From NCBI GenBank assembly GCA_017543335.1, contig JAFYGE010000042.1, positions 1 to 64,000 on the forward strand: a stretch of DNA of 64,000 nt, read 5' to 3'. Position numbers and translations under genes: made by a program. The stretch comes from Ruminococcus sp. Lineage in GTDB: Bacteria > Bacillota > Clostridia > Oscillospirales > Ruminococcaceae. Shown here one piece after another: positions 51,295 to 59,966 of the stretch; positions within the stretch are counted from its first letter, which is position 1; the number at the start of each line of letters is the position of its first letter. Under the pieces are notes generated by a model. That model was not told the origin of the DNA. It was given only the letters and a program-made list of their open reading frames with translations, and did no database searches.

Positions 51295-54072
51295 TTATAC
51301 TTCAATAGCGATAGCACATCTCTCGCAGAGTGTAGGATGATCGTGATTTGTTCCAACATACTTTGAGTAGCACCAGCAGCGTTCGCACTTTTCGCCGTCA
51401 GCCTTTGCCACTTCAAATGAAGTTTCGCTTCCGGACTTCTCAACTTCAACTCCTGAAACAATGAGTATCTCAGCGAGGTGGTCAGCAAGTGCAGTGAACT
51501 TATCATAGTCAGCATCTGAGCTCTTGATGATTATCTTAGCTTCAAGCGACTTACCGATGAGTTTTTCATTTCTTGCGTCCTCAAGAACCTTGTTAACAGC
51601 GATCCTTGTGTCATAGATGAAGTTCCACTTGTCAACGAACTCTGTGCTGAACTCTATACCGGACTTCTCTGGCATCTGGTTGAGGAATACGCTCTCCTTA
51701 TCGTCAGCAGAAGTATGAGGCATGAACTGCCATATCTCCTCAGCTGTGAAAGAGATGATAGGAGCTGCAAGTCTTGCAAGAGCACTGAGTATGCGATACA
51801 TAGCGGTCTGTGCAGAACGGCGGAGCTCTGAATCCTCCTTCTCGCAGTAGAGTCTGTCCTTGATAATATCAAGATAGAAGTTAGACATATCTATAACGCA
51901 GAAATTATGTATAGCGTGGAATGCGATGTGGAAATCGAATGCATTGTAGCCTTCGTTTACCTTTTCAATAAGAGCATCCAGCTTCATGAGAGCCCATTTA
52001 TCAAGCTCTGTGAACTTATCATCAGAAACGCTGTCCTTATCAGGATCAAATCCTGCACCGTTTCCGAGGTTACCGAGAATGAAACGAGCTGTATTTCTTA
52101 TTTTCTTATATGCGTCAGAAAGCTGACTGAGTATCGGCTTGGATATTCTGATATCGCTGTGGTAGTCTGAAGAAGCTACCCAAAGGCGGAGAATATCAGC
52201 ACCGTACTGATTTATGATCTCGTCCGGAGCAATACCGTTTCCGAGGGACTTGTGCATTGTCTTGCCCTCGCCGTCAACTACCCAGCCGTGAGTGCAGACA
52301 GCCTTGTATGGAGCAGTTCCTTTAAATACAACGGAAGTGAGAAGTGATGACTGGAACCAGCCTCTGTACTGGTCAGCACCTTCAAGGTAGAGGTCAGCCG
52401 GCCATGTAAGGCTTGGGAAGTCCTCGCCTTCCATAACAGAAGCATGAGAAACACCGCTGTCGAACCAAACGTCCATGATGTCGTATTCTTTAGTGAACTC
52501 GCCGCATCCGCAGTCGCACTTTACAGTTGAAGGAATGAACTCGGAAGCATCCTTCTCCCACCATGCGTCTGAGCCTTCCTTGCGGAAAAGTTCAGCGATA
52601 GCCTTGATAGTCTCGTCATTGAATATCGGCTTGCCGCAGTCCTTACAGTAGATAACAGGTATCGGAACGCCCCATGTTCTCTGACGAGAGATACACCAGT
52701 CACTTCTGTCACGGACCATGCCTTTTATGCGGTCCTCGCCCCACTCAGGGATCCACTTAACGCTCTCTATAGCCTTTACAGCTTCGTCCTTGAATCCGTT
52801 TACTGAGCAGAACCACTGCTCTGTAGCTCTGTAGATGATAGGGCTGTTGCATCTCCAGCAGTGTGGATACTGGTGGACGATCTTCTGAGTAGCGAGCATA
52901 GCTCCAAGCTCTGTGAGCTTTGCAGCGATAGCCTTGTTAGCCTCATCAGTGTCAAGACCTTCAAATTCGCCGGCTTCAGCAGTCTGACGACCCTTTGCGT
53001 CAACACATACGATGATGCCGATGTCATCATATTTCTTGCAGACCTCAAAGTCCTCTACACCGTAGCCAGGAGCTGTATGAACGCATCCTGTACCGCTTTC
53101 GAGAGTTACATGGTCGCCGACGATTATCGGTGACGGACGGTCATAGAGAGGATGTTTAGTCTTCATGCCTTCAAGTTCAGCACCTGTGAAGATATGCTCT
53201 GTAGTATACTCAGTGATACCGGCAGTCTCCATAGTAGTCTTCACGAGCTCCTCAGCCATAACGTAGTACTCATCGCCAACATGAACGAGAGTATAGTTAT
53301 ACTCAGGACCAAGGCATATAGCAAGATTTCCCGGGATAGTCCAAGTTGTAGTAGTCCAGATAACGAAGTATATCTTTGAGAGGTCAAGACCGAGACCTGT
53401 GAAGATACCCTTGTCATCAGTAACATTGAATTTAACATAGATAGAGTAGCAAGGATCGTTTGAATACTCTATCTCAGCCTCAGCAAGAGCGGTATTACAG
53501 TCAGGGCACCAGTAAACCGGCTTTAATCCCTTGTACATATATCCTCTCTTAGCCATTTCTCCGAACACTTCGACCTGTCTTGCTTCGTATTCAGGGCGGA
53601 GGGTGAGGTACGGATAATCATAATCTCCAAGAGAACCGATCCTCTTGAAGCCTTTCATCTGGTTTGCGACCTGAGTCATAGCATACTCACGGCAGTGCTT
53701 TCTGAGAGCTGTCGGCGGGATAGCACCGTCCTTAACGCCGATAGTTTTCATAGCTTTCAGCTCGATCGGAAGTCCGTGAGTGTCCCAGCCGGGAACGTAT
53801 GGGGCACAGAATCCGCTCATATTCTTATACTTTACGATAAAATCCTTGAGGGACTTATTAAGAGCGTGACCAAGGTGAATATCACCGTTAGCATAAGGCG
53901 GTCCATCGTGAAGAACATAAGGAGTCTTGCCCTTATTCTTCTCGATCATCTTATAATACAGACGTTCACTTTCCCATTTTTCGAGAGTTTCAGGCTCTCT
54001 CTTAGGAAGATTTCCCCTCATAGGGAATTCGGTTTTCGGTAAATTTAAGGTATTATTATAATCCTGTGCCAT
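51295..54072 (-). CDS. ileS: Isoleucyl-tRNA synthetase
   Basis: Charges tRNA-Ile. It is a 925-aa class I synthetase. The HIGH-type motif is PYANGDIHLGHALNK (about 60). An editing domain lies in the middle. The second signature reads KTMHKSLGNG where the classical form is KMSKS. A C-terminal zinc-binding region has two Cys pairs (CERCWCYSKY and CERCAIAIEV). The ATG at 54072 is chosen because GGGGGA lies about 11 bases upstream and homologues start near here; a longer in-frame reading from 54144 is not needed. No T-box is seen in the short gap after divIVA. Confidence 0.96.
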   Translation of the reverse strand: MAQDYNNTLNLPKTEFPMRGNLPKREPETLEKWESERLYYKMIEKNKGKTPYVLHDGPPYANGDIHLGHALNKSLKDFIVKYKNMSGFCAPYVPGWDTHGLPIELKAMKTIGVKDGAIPPTALRKHCREYAMTQVANQMKGFKRIGSLGDYDYPYLTLRPEYEARQVEVFGEMAKRGYMYKGLKPVYWCPDCNTALAEAEIEYSNDPCYSIYVKFNVTDDKGIFTGLGLDLSKIYFVIWTTTTWTIPGNLAICLGPEYNYTLVHVGDEYYVMAEELVKTTMETAGITEYTTEHIFTGAELEGMKTKHPLYDRPSPIIVGDHVTLESGTGCVHTAPGYGVEDFEVCKKYDDIGIIVCVDAKGRQTAEAGEFEGLDTDEANKAIAAKLTELGAMLATQKIVHQYPHCWRCNSPIIYRATEQWFCSVNGFKDEAVKAIESVKWIPEWGEDRIKGMVRDRSDWCISRQRTWGVPIPVIYCKDCGKPIFNDETIKAIAELFRKEGSDAWWEKDASEFIPSTVKCDCGCGEFTKEYDIMDVWFDSGVSHASVMEGEDFPSLTWPADLYLEGADQYRGWFQSSLLTSVVFKGTAPYKAVCTHGWVVDGEGKTMHKSLGNGIAPDEIINQYGADILRLWVASSDYHSDIRISKPILSQLSDAYKKIRNTARFILGNLGNGAGFDPDKDSVSDDKFTELDKWALMKLDALIEKVNEGYNAFDFHIAFHAIHNFCVIDMSNFYLDIIKDRLYCEKEDSELRRSAQTAMYRILSALARLAAPIISFTAEEIWQFMPHTSADDKESVFLNQMPEKSGIEFSTEFVDKWNFIYDTRIAVNKVLEDARNEKLIGKSLEAKIIIKSSDADYDKFTALADHLAEILIVSGVEVEKSGSETSFEVAKADGEKCERCWCYSKYVGTNHDHPTLCERCAIAIEV

Positions 54073-54165
54073 TTTTCCATGATCCCCCGTAAACGACCTT
54101 ATAGGGGATCCTCCTTTCAAACGATTTAGACTTATATATCGCACCTTCCGGTGCAGGATTCCGGT

Positions 54166-54717
54166 TTATTCTTCTTCTGAAGCGATAGCAGCAGCGATCT
54201 CCTCTGCTGTCTGAGGCTCAGCACCGTCGACATCATCGAATGTTTCAGGCATAGAAGAAATAAGTTCGAGGTGGCTCTTATACATATCGAAGAGGCTCTT
54301 CTTGAAATCAGCTACCTGCTGCTGAGCTTCGATAAGAGCTTCTTTTTCCTTAGCGATCTCCTGACGGTTACGCTCCATAGCCTCTGCGTGCTGACGTACA
54401 GCCTCATCCTCAAGAGCGTCAGCCTTAGCCTGAGCCTCAGCGATGATCTGATCAGCCTTTTCGTTAGCCTCGCTGATCACCTGATGTCCCTGCTTCTGAG
54501 CACCGAGAAGAGCGTCCTTGAGAGCGTCCTCATCACGCATATATTCTCTTACCTTATCAGCAAGCACCTGGATCTTATTGTTAGCCTCAGCACGTTCTCT
54601 CTCCATTTCGTCGAGCTCTGCCTCAAGCTGCTGGAAGAATTCATCTATTTCTTCCTGTTTATAACCGAAAGCAGCCTTTTCAAATCTTTTATTTCTTACG
54701 TCTTTTGAAGTTATCAT
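54166..54717 (-). CDS. divIVA: DivIVA-domain cell division/polarity protein
   Basis: A 183-aa cytoplasmic coiled-coil protein that marks curved membrane at division sites and poles. The N-terminal DivIVA motif is present (KDVRNKRFEKAAFGYKQEEIDEFFQQLEAELDEM, about 5-38). It is followed by a long heptad-rich Glu/Ala/Gln coiled coil (about 30-140) and an acidic tail. It sits in the classic order ylmE(yggS)-sepF-ylmH-divIVA-ileS, which supports the call. A small GNRA-type hairpin (CACC/GGTG) lies just after the stop. Confidence 0.93.
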   Translation of the reverse strand: MITSKDVRNKRFEKAAFGYKQEEIDEFFQQLEAELDEMERERAEANNKIQVLADKVREYMRDEDALKDALLGAQKQGHQVISEANEKADQIIAEAQAKADALEDEAVRQHAEAMERNRQEIAKEKEALIEAQQQVADFKKSLFDMYKSHLELISSMPETFDDVDGAEPQTAEEIAAAIASEEE

Positions 54718-54729
54718 TTCAATTCACCT

Positions 54730-55488
54730 CTAAATATATTTACGAAGATTAATGTGTATACGGCCTTTTTTCGTTTCGCCGTCAATACCAGACAAAATAA
54801 ATCTTCCGCTTCCTCTTATAGAGAGCACATCTCCTTCACGGAGCTCCGCCGAAACGGATGAAGCGGTAAAGTGGTTTATATCGACCTTTTCGGAGCGGAT
54901 CAGCCTTGCGGCATTTTCACGGCTCACCTTTGCTGCAAGACTGACTATGCAGTCGAGCCGCATTGAAGCAACAGTACCCTTTATATCCTCAAACTCCTGT
55001 TTCAGTTCAAGTTCAAAGGGGCGGTCATCGCTGACTTTAACGCCCACTCTTCCGACTTTTGAAACAGAACCTGTTATGACTTTTGCCGCTACATCGGTGA
55101 CAAAAGTCTGTGCAGCTCCCTCAGTGACGATAATATCGCCTATTGTGTCTCTTTTCAGCATCATTCCCATGAAAGTGCCGAGAAGGTCACGATGAGTGAG
55201 CTTATCCTCCTTGCGGAACGAAAAGGTCACGCACCGCATGGGGAACTCATCGAGGATATATTCCTGACAATACTCCGGATATATCGCCAGCATCCTGCGT
55301 CTTGCATCGGGATACCCGCCCCAGAGCACAGAGCAGAGTTCTCCCCTGTTCCTTGAGCACCACTCTTCGGCAAGAGCACACTGACGCTCATCAAGGAATA
55401 AAGAGAATTGAGCACAGCAGTCTCTTTCGCATCTGCTCAGCATATCGCTGAGTTTTGCGTAAAAGAGCTTATCCTCCGGTTCGTTCAT
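54730..55488 (-). CDS. ylmH: S4-domain RNA-binding protein YlmH
   Basis: A 252-aa protein of the YlmH family, with an N-terminal alpha/beta region and an S4 RNA-binding domain near the C-terminus (about 175-245, SLAAKVSRENAARLIRSEKVDINHFTASSVSAELREGDVLSIRGSGRFIL). The family has been linked to ribosome quality control and sits in the cell division cluster of Firmicutes. Its ATG overlaps the sepF stop by one base (TGATG), and divIVA starts 12 bases after its own stop. Confidence 0.93.
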   Translation of the reverse strand: MNEPEDKLFYAKLSDMLSRCERDCCAQFSLFLDERQCALAEEWCSRNRGELCSVLWGGYPDARRRMLAIYPEYCQEYILDEFPMRCVTFSFRKEDKLTHRDLLGTFMGMMLKRDTIGDIIVTEGAAQTFVTDVAAKVITGSVSKVGRVGVKVSDDRPFELELKQEFEDIKGTVASMRLDCIVSLAAKVSRENAARLIRSEKVDINHFTASSVSAELREGDVLSIRGSGRFILSGIDGETKKGRIHINLRKYI

Positions 55489-55970
55489 CAGATGAATACG
55501 CCGTTATTTTCAAGCTCGCCAACGAGGTCTTCACCGATGAAGCCAACGTTGTATGGAGTAATGATATATGTGAGATTAGCTACAGGCTTGAGGCTTCCGC
55601 CGTTTGCATAAGCCACACCAACGAGGAAATCGATAATTCTTCTCTTATTCTCTGGAGAAGCAGTTTCAAGGTTAAGAACAACAGTCTTCTTAGCGATGAG
55701 GTGGTCAGCGATCTGCTTTGCGTCTGTGAATGCAGAAGGCTTAACGAGTACGACCTGAAGCTGAGCAGTAGTCTGGATATTAACAACCTTATTTCTTCTG
55801 TTGCTTCCGCTGCTGATAGAGCTTTCGGAAGAAGATGAAGTTTCATCTGAGTCTGCTGGACGGAAGCTTTGATGTTCGCTGCTTGTGTGGCGTACAGGCA
55901 CATCAGCCTGATCGAAATCGTCTTCTTCAGGAGCGAAGAAGAACTCCTTGATATTCTCGAATAGTTTCAT
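55488..55970 (-). CDS. sepF: Cell division protein SepF
   Basis: A 160-aa FtsZ partner that aids septum formation. The N-terminal amphipathic membrane-binding helix is MKLFENIKEFFF. A Ser-rich disordered linker runs to about 62. The SepF domain is at about 65-155 (VVLVKPSAFTDAKQIADHLIAKKTVVLNLETASPENKRRIIDFLVGVAYANGG). It overlaps ylmH by one base. The gap to yggS upstream is about 100 bases and holds no other gene. Confidence 0.94.
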   Translation of the reverse strand: MKLFENIKEFFFAPEEDDFDQADVPVRHTSSEHQSFRPADSDETSSSSESSISSGSNRRNKVVNIQTTAQLQVVLVKPSAFTDAKQIADHLIAKKTVVLNLETASPENKRRIIDFLVGVAYANGGSLKPVANLTYIITPYNVGFIGEDLVGELENNGVFI

Positions 55971-56073
55971 TTTTTACTCCATTCTCCGCACTGTTTATAT
56001 TTTTATATTTCTGCTATTTATGCACCGGAACAAATGCGGGATATTCCGTGCTGTTATCAGCATCCGCTGTGAG

Positions 56074-56760
56074 TTATTTGCTGTAATCTCTTGCACCGAA
56101 AAGACCTGTTCCGATACGTACAAGTGTAGAGCCGTATTTTACCGCCTCTGCGTAATCATGGGTCATCCCCATAGAAAGCACATCGAAGGACTTTTCATCT
56201 GCATATTTATTATAGAGTTCCTGCATCCTTCCAAGGAACAGATCGCTGTCCCACGGAGGAGGGATAGTCATAAGACCTCTTAACTTTATATTTTCAAGTT
56301 CTGAAATCTGATCCATAAGCTCTTTGAGAGCATCCGGGCTTACTCCGCTTTTAGAGTCCTCACCGCCGATGTTCACCTCACAGAGAACGTCCGTAACAAG
56401 ACCTTTATTCTTTGAAATACGGTCTATCTCCTGAGCGAGCTTAAAGCTGTCGACCGACTGTATCATGCTGACAGAACCGATTATATACTTTACTTTATTT
56501 GTCTGTAAATGCCCGATAAACTGCACTTCTGCACTTTTATCGTATTTATCTGCTTTAGACTGGTATTCCTGCACACGGTTTTCACCAAGCAGATCGATGC
56601 CTAGTCCGATAGCATGATTTACAGCTTCCGGCGGAACCGTTTTTGTTACCGCCATGATGCGTACTATATCTCCGGCATTTCTGTATTTATCCATAGCTTC
56701 AGAGACATTGTCCCTGATACGGCGAAGATTCTCGTCAATATAGCTGAATCCGTCACTCAC
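56074..56760 (-). CDS. PLP homeostasis protein YggS/YlmE
   Basis: A 228-aa PLP-binding protein of the YggS family, involved in vitamin B6 and amino acid balance. The PLP lysine lies in IMAVTKTVPPEAVNHAI (about 37), with GENRVQEYQSK, FIGHLQTNKVKYI and the glycine-rich LSMGMTHDYAEAVKYGSTLVRIGTGLFG at the C-terminus. The GTG start at 56760 overlaps the stop of the HlyD-like gene by eight bases. Longer readings extend into that gene and are unlikely. Confidence 0.94.
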   Translation of the reverse strand: MSDGFSYIDENLRRIRDNVSEAMDKYRNAGDIVRIMAVTKTVPPEAVNHAIGLGIDLLGENRVQEYQSKADKYDKSAEVQFIGHLQTNKVKYIIGSVSMIQSVDSFKLAQEIDRISKNKGLVTDVLCEVNIGGEDSKSGVSPDALKELMDQISELENIKLRGLMTIPPPWDSDLFLGRMQELYNKYADEKSFDVLSMGMTHDYAEAVKYGSTLVRIGTGLFGARDYSK

Positions 56761-58021
56761 CGTTATCAACACCTTCCAACAAAATATCGTCATACAGTGC
56801 AAGATAGCTTTTATCATCTTCATATATCTTAGAGAGAACGTAATCACTGCCCTCATAGATAACGTCGATCTTCTTGAATTCTATCTGTTCGCCCTTGCGT
56901 ATATACACGCCCTTATAGGACTTATCCTCATCGTTTTCTTTTCCTGTTTCCTTGACGCTGTCGGGAAGATCGCTGTAATCGATAAATCTTATAGCTTCTC
57001 TCGGAACTTTAAGTCCACGGAAATCCCCACGTATAAGCTCTACCTTTTCAGTTCTGTGCTGAACGAGGTCATAGCTGAACTGATCGCAGGAAAGGATAAT
57101 GATGCTGTTTGAAGCATCTCCTTCATCACGGATATCATATATAGTAGCATCGAACACATCAGCAGAAGAAGCTATCTTTATTTTTACATTTGTACCAATA
57201 TGGTATTCTTTTCTGCTGTTATCAACAACACCTGCGAGATACCAGCAGTAGCCGTCTATGAGCTTTCCGACTTTACTGCCGCTGACATCCTTATTATCTG
57301 TTATCTCATTTATCTGAGCGATAGTAAGCTTATCGAGAGTCTTACTGCTGAGCTTGTCCTCATAGCCGTCGCAATAGCTGACAAAGTAGGCAGAGGTATC
57401 TGATACTACCCTGTCTACCGGAGCAGAAGACCTGCGGCGTAGCTCATCAAGCTGACTATTTATTGAGGCTATCTCCTCGCTGAAATCCTTTACCTCTCCG
57501 GTAATTATCTGGTAGGTACTCATCTGGACGAGCAGATTCTCCTTAGCGGCATCTATACCGCTGTGATCCTGCCTGTCACGGCACAGGATGAAATCTCTGT
57601 AATTCTCCTCTATAGAACCTGAAAGGCTTCCGGGCTGTACAGATTCCTGAGTTCCCGGATTCTGTATCTTTTTAAGGATATCAAGCTCTTTATTCAGCTT
57701 GTCTATCTCACGGTTTATACTTATCTGCTCTTCGCTGTTATATACCTGAGCGATGACAGTACCTTTACCGATCTTGCCGCCGTCGGATATCTTATAATTC
57801 AGAACTCCGCCGCCTTTTGCAGATATAGGTGTTTCATCCCTTATGAAAACGCCCTTGAACTCGACCGAAGCAGTAGCTTCCGAGATCAGAGCACTTACAG
57901 TATCACTTTCCCTGTTGCGGAAGTTATAAACAATGCTGACAGCTATCACAAGGAACAGGACAAGCACCATATTCCGCAATATCTTGACCATGACACTGCC
58001 TTCCGATTTAGTAAAGTGCAT
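56753..58021 (-). CDS. HlyD-like membrane fusion-type protein
   Basis: A 422-aa protein anchored by an N-terminal membrane segment (VKILRNMVLVLFLVIAVSIVYNF, about 12-34). A lipoyl/barrel-sandwich-like segment follows (VFIRDETPISAKGGGVLNYKISDGGKIGKGTVIAQVYN, about 58-95), then a helical hairpin (about 98-220) and beta domains. This is the layout of HlyD/RND-type adaptor proteins. It lies between hfq and yggS in the division cluster, a position seen for this family in Clostridia. No transporter partner is adjacent. The start could also be at the in-frame ATG 30 bases in (58021 versus 57991). Confidence 0.75.
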   Translation of the reverse strand: MHFTKSEGSVMVKILRNMVLVLFLVIAVSIVYNFRNRESDTVSALISEATASVEFKGVFIRDETPISAKGGGVLNYKISDGGKIGKGTVIAQVYNSEEQISINREIDKLNKELDILKKIQNPGTQESVQPGSLSGSIEENYRDFILCRDRQDHSGIDAAKENLLVQMSTYQIITGEVKDFSEEIASINSQLDELRRRSSAPVDRVVSDTSAYFVSYCDGYEDKLSSKTLDKLTIAQINEITDNKDVSGSKVGKLIDGYCWYLAGVVDNSRKEYHIGTNVKIKIASSADVFDATIYDIRDEGDASNSIIILSCDQFSYDLVQHRTEKVELIRGDFRGLKVPREAIRFIDYSDLPDSVKETGKENDEDKSYKGVYIRKGEQIEFKKIDVIYEGSDYVLSKIYEDDKSYLALYDDILLEGVDNGE

Positions 58022-58031
58022 TCAGATCACC

Positions 58032-58271
58032 TTATTCGCTTTTTTCTGATGCGTCGAGTATAGACACTGCTCTTGCAGGTATAATTGTTGAGATAGCGTG
58101 TTTATATACTAACTGCTGTTTTCCTTCGCAGTCAAATATAGCAACATAGCTGTCGAATCCTCTTACCATTCCCTTGAACTGGAAACCATTTGTAAGAATT
58201 ATTGTAACCATTATTCTGTCTTTTCTGCATTGATTCAGGAAAACGTCCTGAAGATTGATCGTCTTGTTCAT
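58032..58271 (-). CDS. hfq: RNA chaperone Hfq
   Basis: A 79-aa Sm-fold hexamer that helps small RNAs pair with mRNAs. The Sm1 region is [38 protein letters not shown]. The Sm2 motif is YKHAIST (family YKHAIST/VP), with Asp and Tyr ring residues present. The C-terminus is short. It lies next to miaA, as in many bacteria. The gap (58272-58345) has a TATAAT-like box, but no good -35 was found. Confidence 0.96.
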   Translation of the reverse strand: MNKTINLQDVFLNQCRKDRIMVTIILTNGFQFKGMVRGFDSYVAIFDCEGKQQLVYKHAISTIIPARAVSILDASEKSE

Positions 58272-58345
58272 ACATCTTCTCCTATCTGAAATTACTTATG
58301 TCCAACATTTCTGCACTTATGCGGAAATACACACAATACATTATA

Positions 58346-59299
58346 TCATATCTTCCAATAATTTGCTATACATTTTTTAGATTTTTCTAAAATTTCATAC
58401 AATTTATCAAATTCAGCTAAAATAATCCACTGAATCCGTTGATTTTTCCTAAACCACGTCAACTGTCTTTTAGCATAATGACGAGTTTCCTGCTTGACTT
58501 TGCTTATGCAGTCTTCAAGAGAAGCTTCTCCGCTGAAATACGGAATAAACTCTTTGAAGCCGATAGCATTGGCTGCTGTAGCCATTCCGCTCTCGTTCCA
58601 GAGCTCTCTTGCTTCATCGATAAGTCCGTTTTCCACCATTATGTCCACACGCCGGTCGATGCGGTCGTAAAGGACGCTTCTGTCCTCATAATTAAGTCCC
58701 AGTATAAGGCTGTCGTAAGGACTTTCTATACTGCGGCTCTCAGCCTTTAATTCGCTGAACTTTCTTCCTGTAACATGGCACACTTCCAGTGCTCTTATAA
58801 CTCGCACAAGGTTATTCGGATGTATGGCAGCAGCGGCTTCCGGGTCAGCATCAGCAAGCATCTGATGAAGAGCTTCATTTCCCTTCTCTTCCGCATATTT
58901 TCTGAGCTTTTCACGGTAAGCTTCATCGCTGCCGCCTTCTGAAAACTTTACATTTTCCAGCAGAGAGTCAATATAAAGACCGGTTCCGCCCACTATGACA
59001 GGCAATTTTCCTCTGCTGAGAACATCCTTTATTTTTTCATTTGCAAGTTTTACATAATCTGCCGCACTGAAGGTCGCACCTCTATCGAGAAAATCGATAA
59101 GATGGTGAGGTATGCCCTGCATCTCTGCAACTGTAGGTTTTGCCGAGGCAATATCCATCCCTTTGTATATCTGCATGGAGTCGGCGGAGATAACTTCTCC
59201 GCCATAGAGCTTTGCGAGCTCAACTCCAAGACCTGTTTTGCCGGAGGCTGTAGGTCCGACAACAGCGAGCACTCTGGGTTTATTCTTTTGTTCCGCCAT
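58346..59299 (-). CDS. miaA: tRNA dimethylallyltransferase
   Basis: Adds a dimethylallyl group to A37 of tRNAs reading codons that begin with U. It is a 317-aa P-loop enzyme. The Walker A motif is GPTASGKTGLGVELA (about 15). ISADSMQIYKGMDIASAKP (catalytic Asp) and GGTGLYIDSLL follow. The tRNA-binding insert is at about 125-180, and the KQETRHYAKRQLTWFRKN motif is near the C-terminus. It is co-directional with hfq, and both are about 75 bases apart. Confidence 0.96.
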   Translation of the reverse strand: MAEQKNKPRVLAVVGPTASGKTGLGVELAKLYGGEVISADSMQIYKGMDIASAKPTVAEMQGIPHHLIDFLDRGATFSAADYVKLANEKIKDVLSRGKLPVIVGGTGLYIDSLLENVKFSEGGSDEAYREKLRKYAEEKGNEALHQMLADADPEAAAAIHPNNLVRVIRALEVCHVTGRKFSELKAESRSIESPYDSLILGLNYEDRSVLYDRIDRRVDIMVENGLIDEARELWNESGMATAANAIGFKEFIPYFSGEASLEDCISKVKQETRHYAKRQLTWFRKNQRIQWIILAEFDKLYEILEKSKKCIANYWKI

Positions 59300-59365
59300 T
59301 ATTATCTCCAGCCTCCTTTATATTACTGTGATAATTACTGAAATTCTGATTGTTATAAGATCTGA

Positions 59366-59626
59366 CTATTTCAGATATGCCCCATTTTTGTCATTATTTA
59401 CGCTTTTCTCTTCACTGACAGTATTTATACCTGCCATTACTGTCTCATTTTCCTCTTTTTCGTCCCGACTCTTTTGGTTTGATGCACTGACAGCACTGAT
59501 TATAAGCAATATAGCCACCAGACAGATGAGCACGATAGCCTTCAGTGAATTATCTCCGGCACGGAAAGCGTCCCAGATGTTGTCATACCTGTCATTATAA
59601 AGAGTCATTAAAGTCCAATAATGCAT
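59366..59626 (-). CDS. Small membrane protein, unknown
   Basis: An 86-aa protein with one strong membrane segment (AIVLICLVAILLIISAVSA, about 28-48) and a charged C-terminal tail. No family recognised. GGGATCGGGAAA lies before the chosen ATG, and an internal ATG (MTLYNDRY) is a possible alternative. It sits between a second small membrane protein and miaA in the gene run. Confidence 0.55.
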   Translation of the reverse strand: MHYWTLMTLYNDRYDNIWDAFRAGDNSLKAIVLICLVAILLIISAVSASNQKSRDEKEENETVMAGINTVSEEKSVNNDKNGAYLK

Positions 59627-59642
59627 TTTCCCGATCCCTCAC

Positions 59643-59939
59643 TTATATCAATATATTTTTATCATTCTCCTCTTCTTCTGTTTCTTCCTCCTCCATAACT
59701 ATCTCTTCTGTTTCAGAGGGGAAATATTTATTCCATACAGTCGTTATAGTTGCGGCACAAATCGATGCCGCCATAACTCCCGGAATAAACGCGATTGCGA
59801 ACACAAAAAATGCTCTTAAATATCTGTTTTTACTTTTTACGATGTGTGGTTTCCATATAAACAAACTCATTACTACGATAAAAGCGATCATAAATGTCAC
59901 TATTGCAAATTTTACTTTACCACTTAAATGAATATGCAT
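59643..59939 (-). CDS. Small membrane protein with acidic tail, unknown
   Basis: A 98-aa protein with two membrane segments (VKFAIVTFMIAFIVVMSLFIW, about 9-30; FFVFAIAFIPGVMAASICAATITTVW, about 45-70). It ends in a very acidic tail (METEEIVMEEEETEEEEN-like, about 75-95). GGAGG lies eight bases before the ATG. No family recognised. It lies between mutL and the 86-aa gene, with no clear link to mismatch repair. Confidence 0.6.
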   Translation of the reverse strand: MHIHLSGKVKFAIVTFMIAFIVVMSLFIWKPHIVKSKNRYLRAFFVFAIAFIPGVMAASICAATITTVWNKYFPSETEEIVMEEEETEEEENDKNILI

Positions 59940-59966
59940 ATATGTCCTCCAAGTAAATTAAATTGA

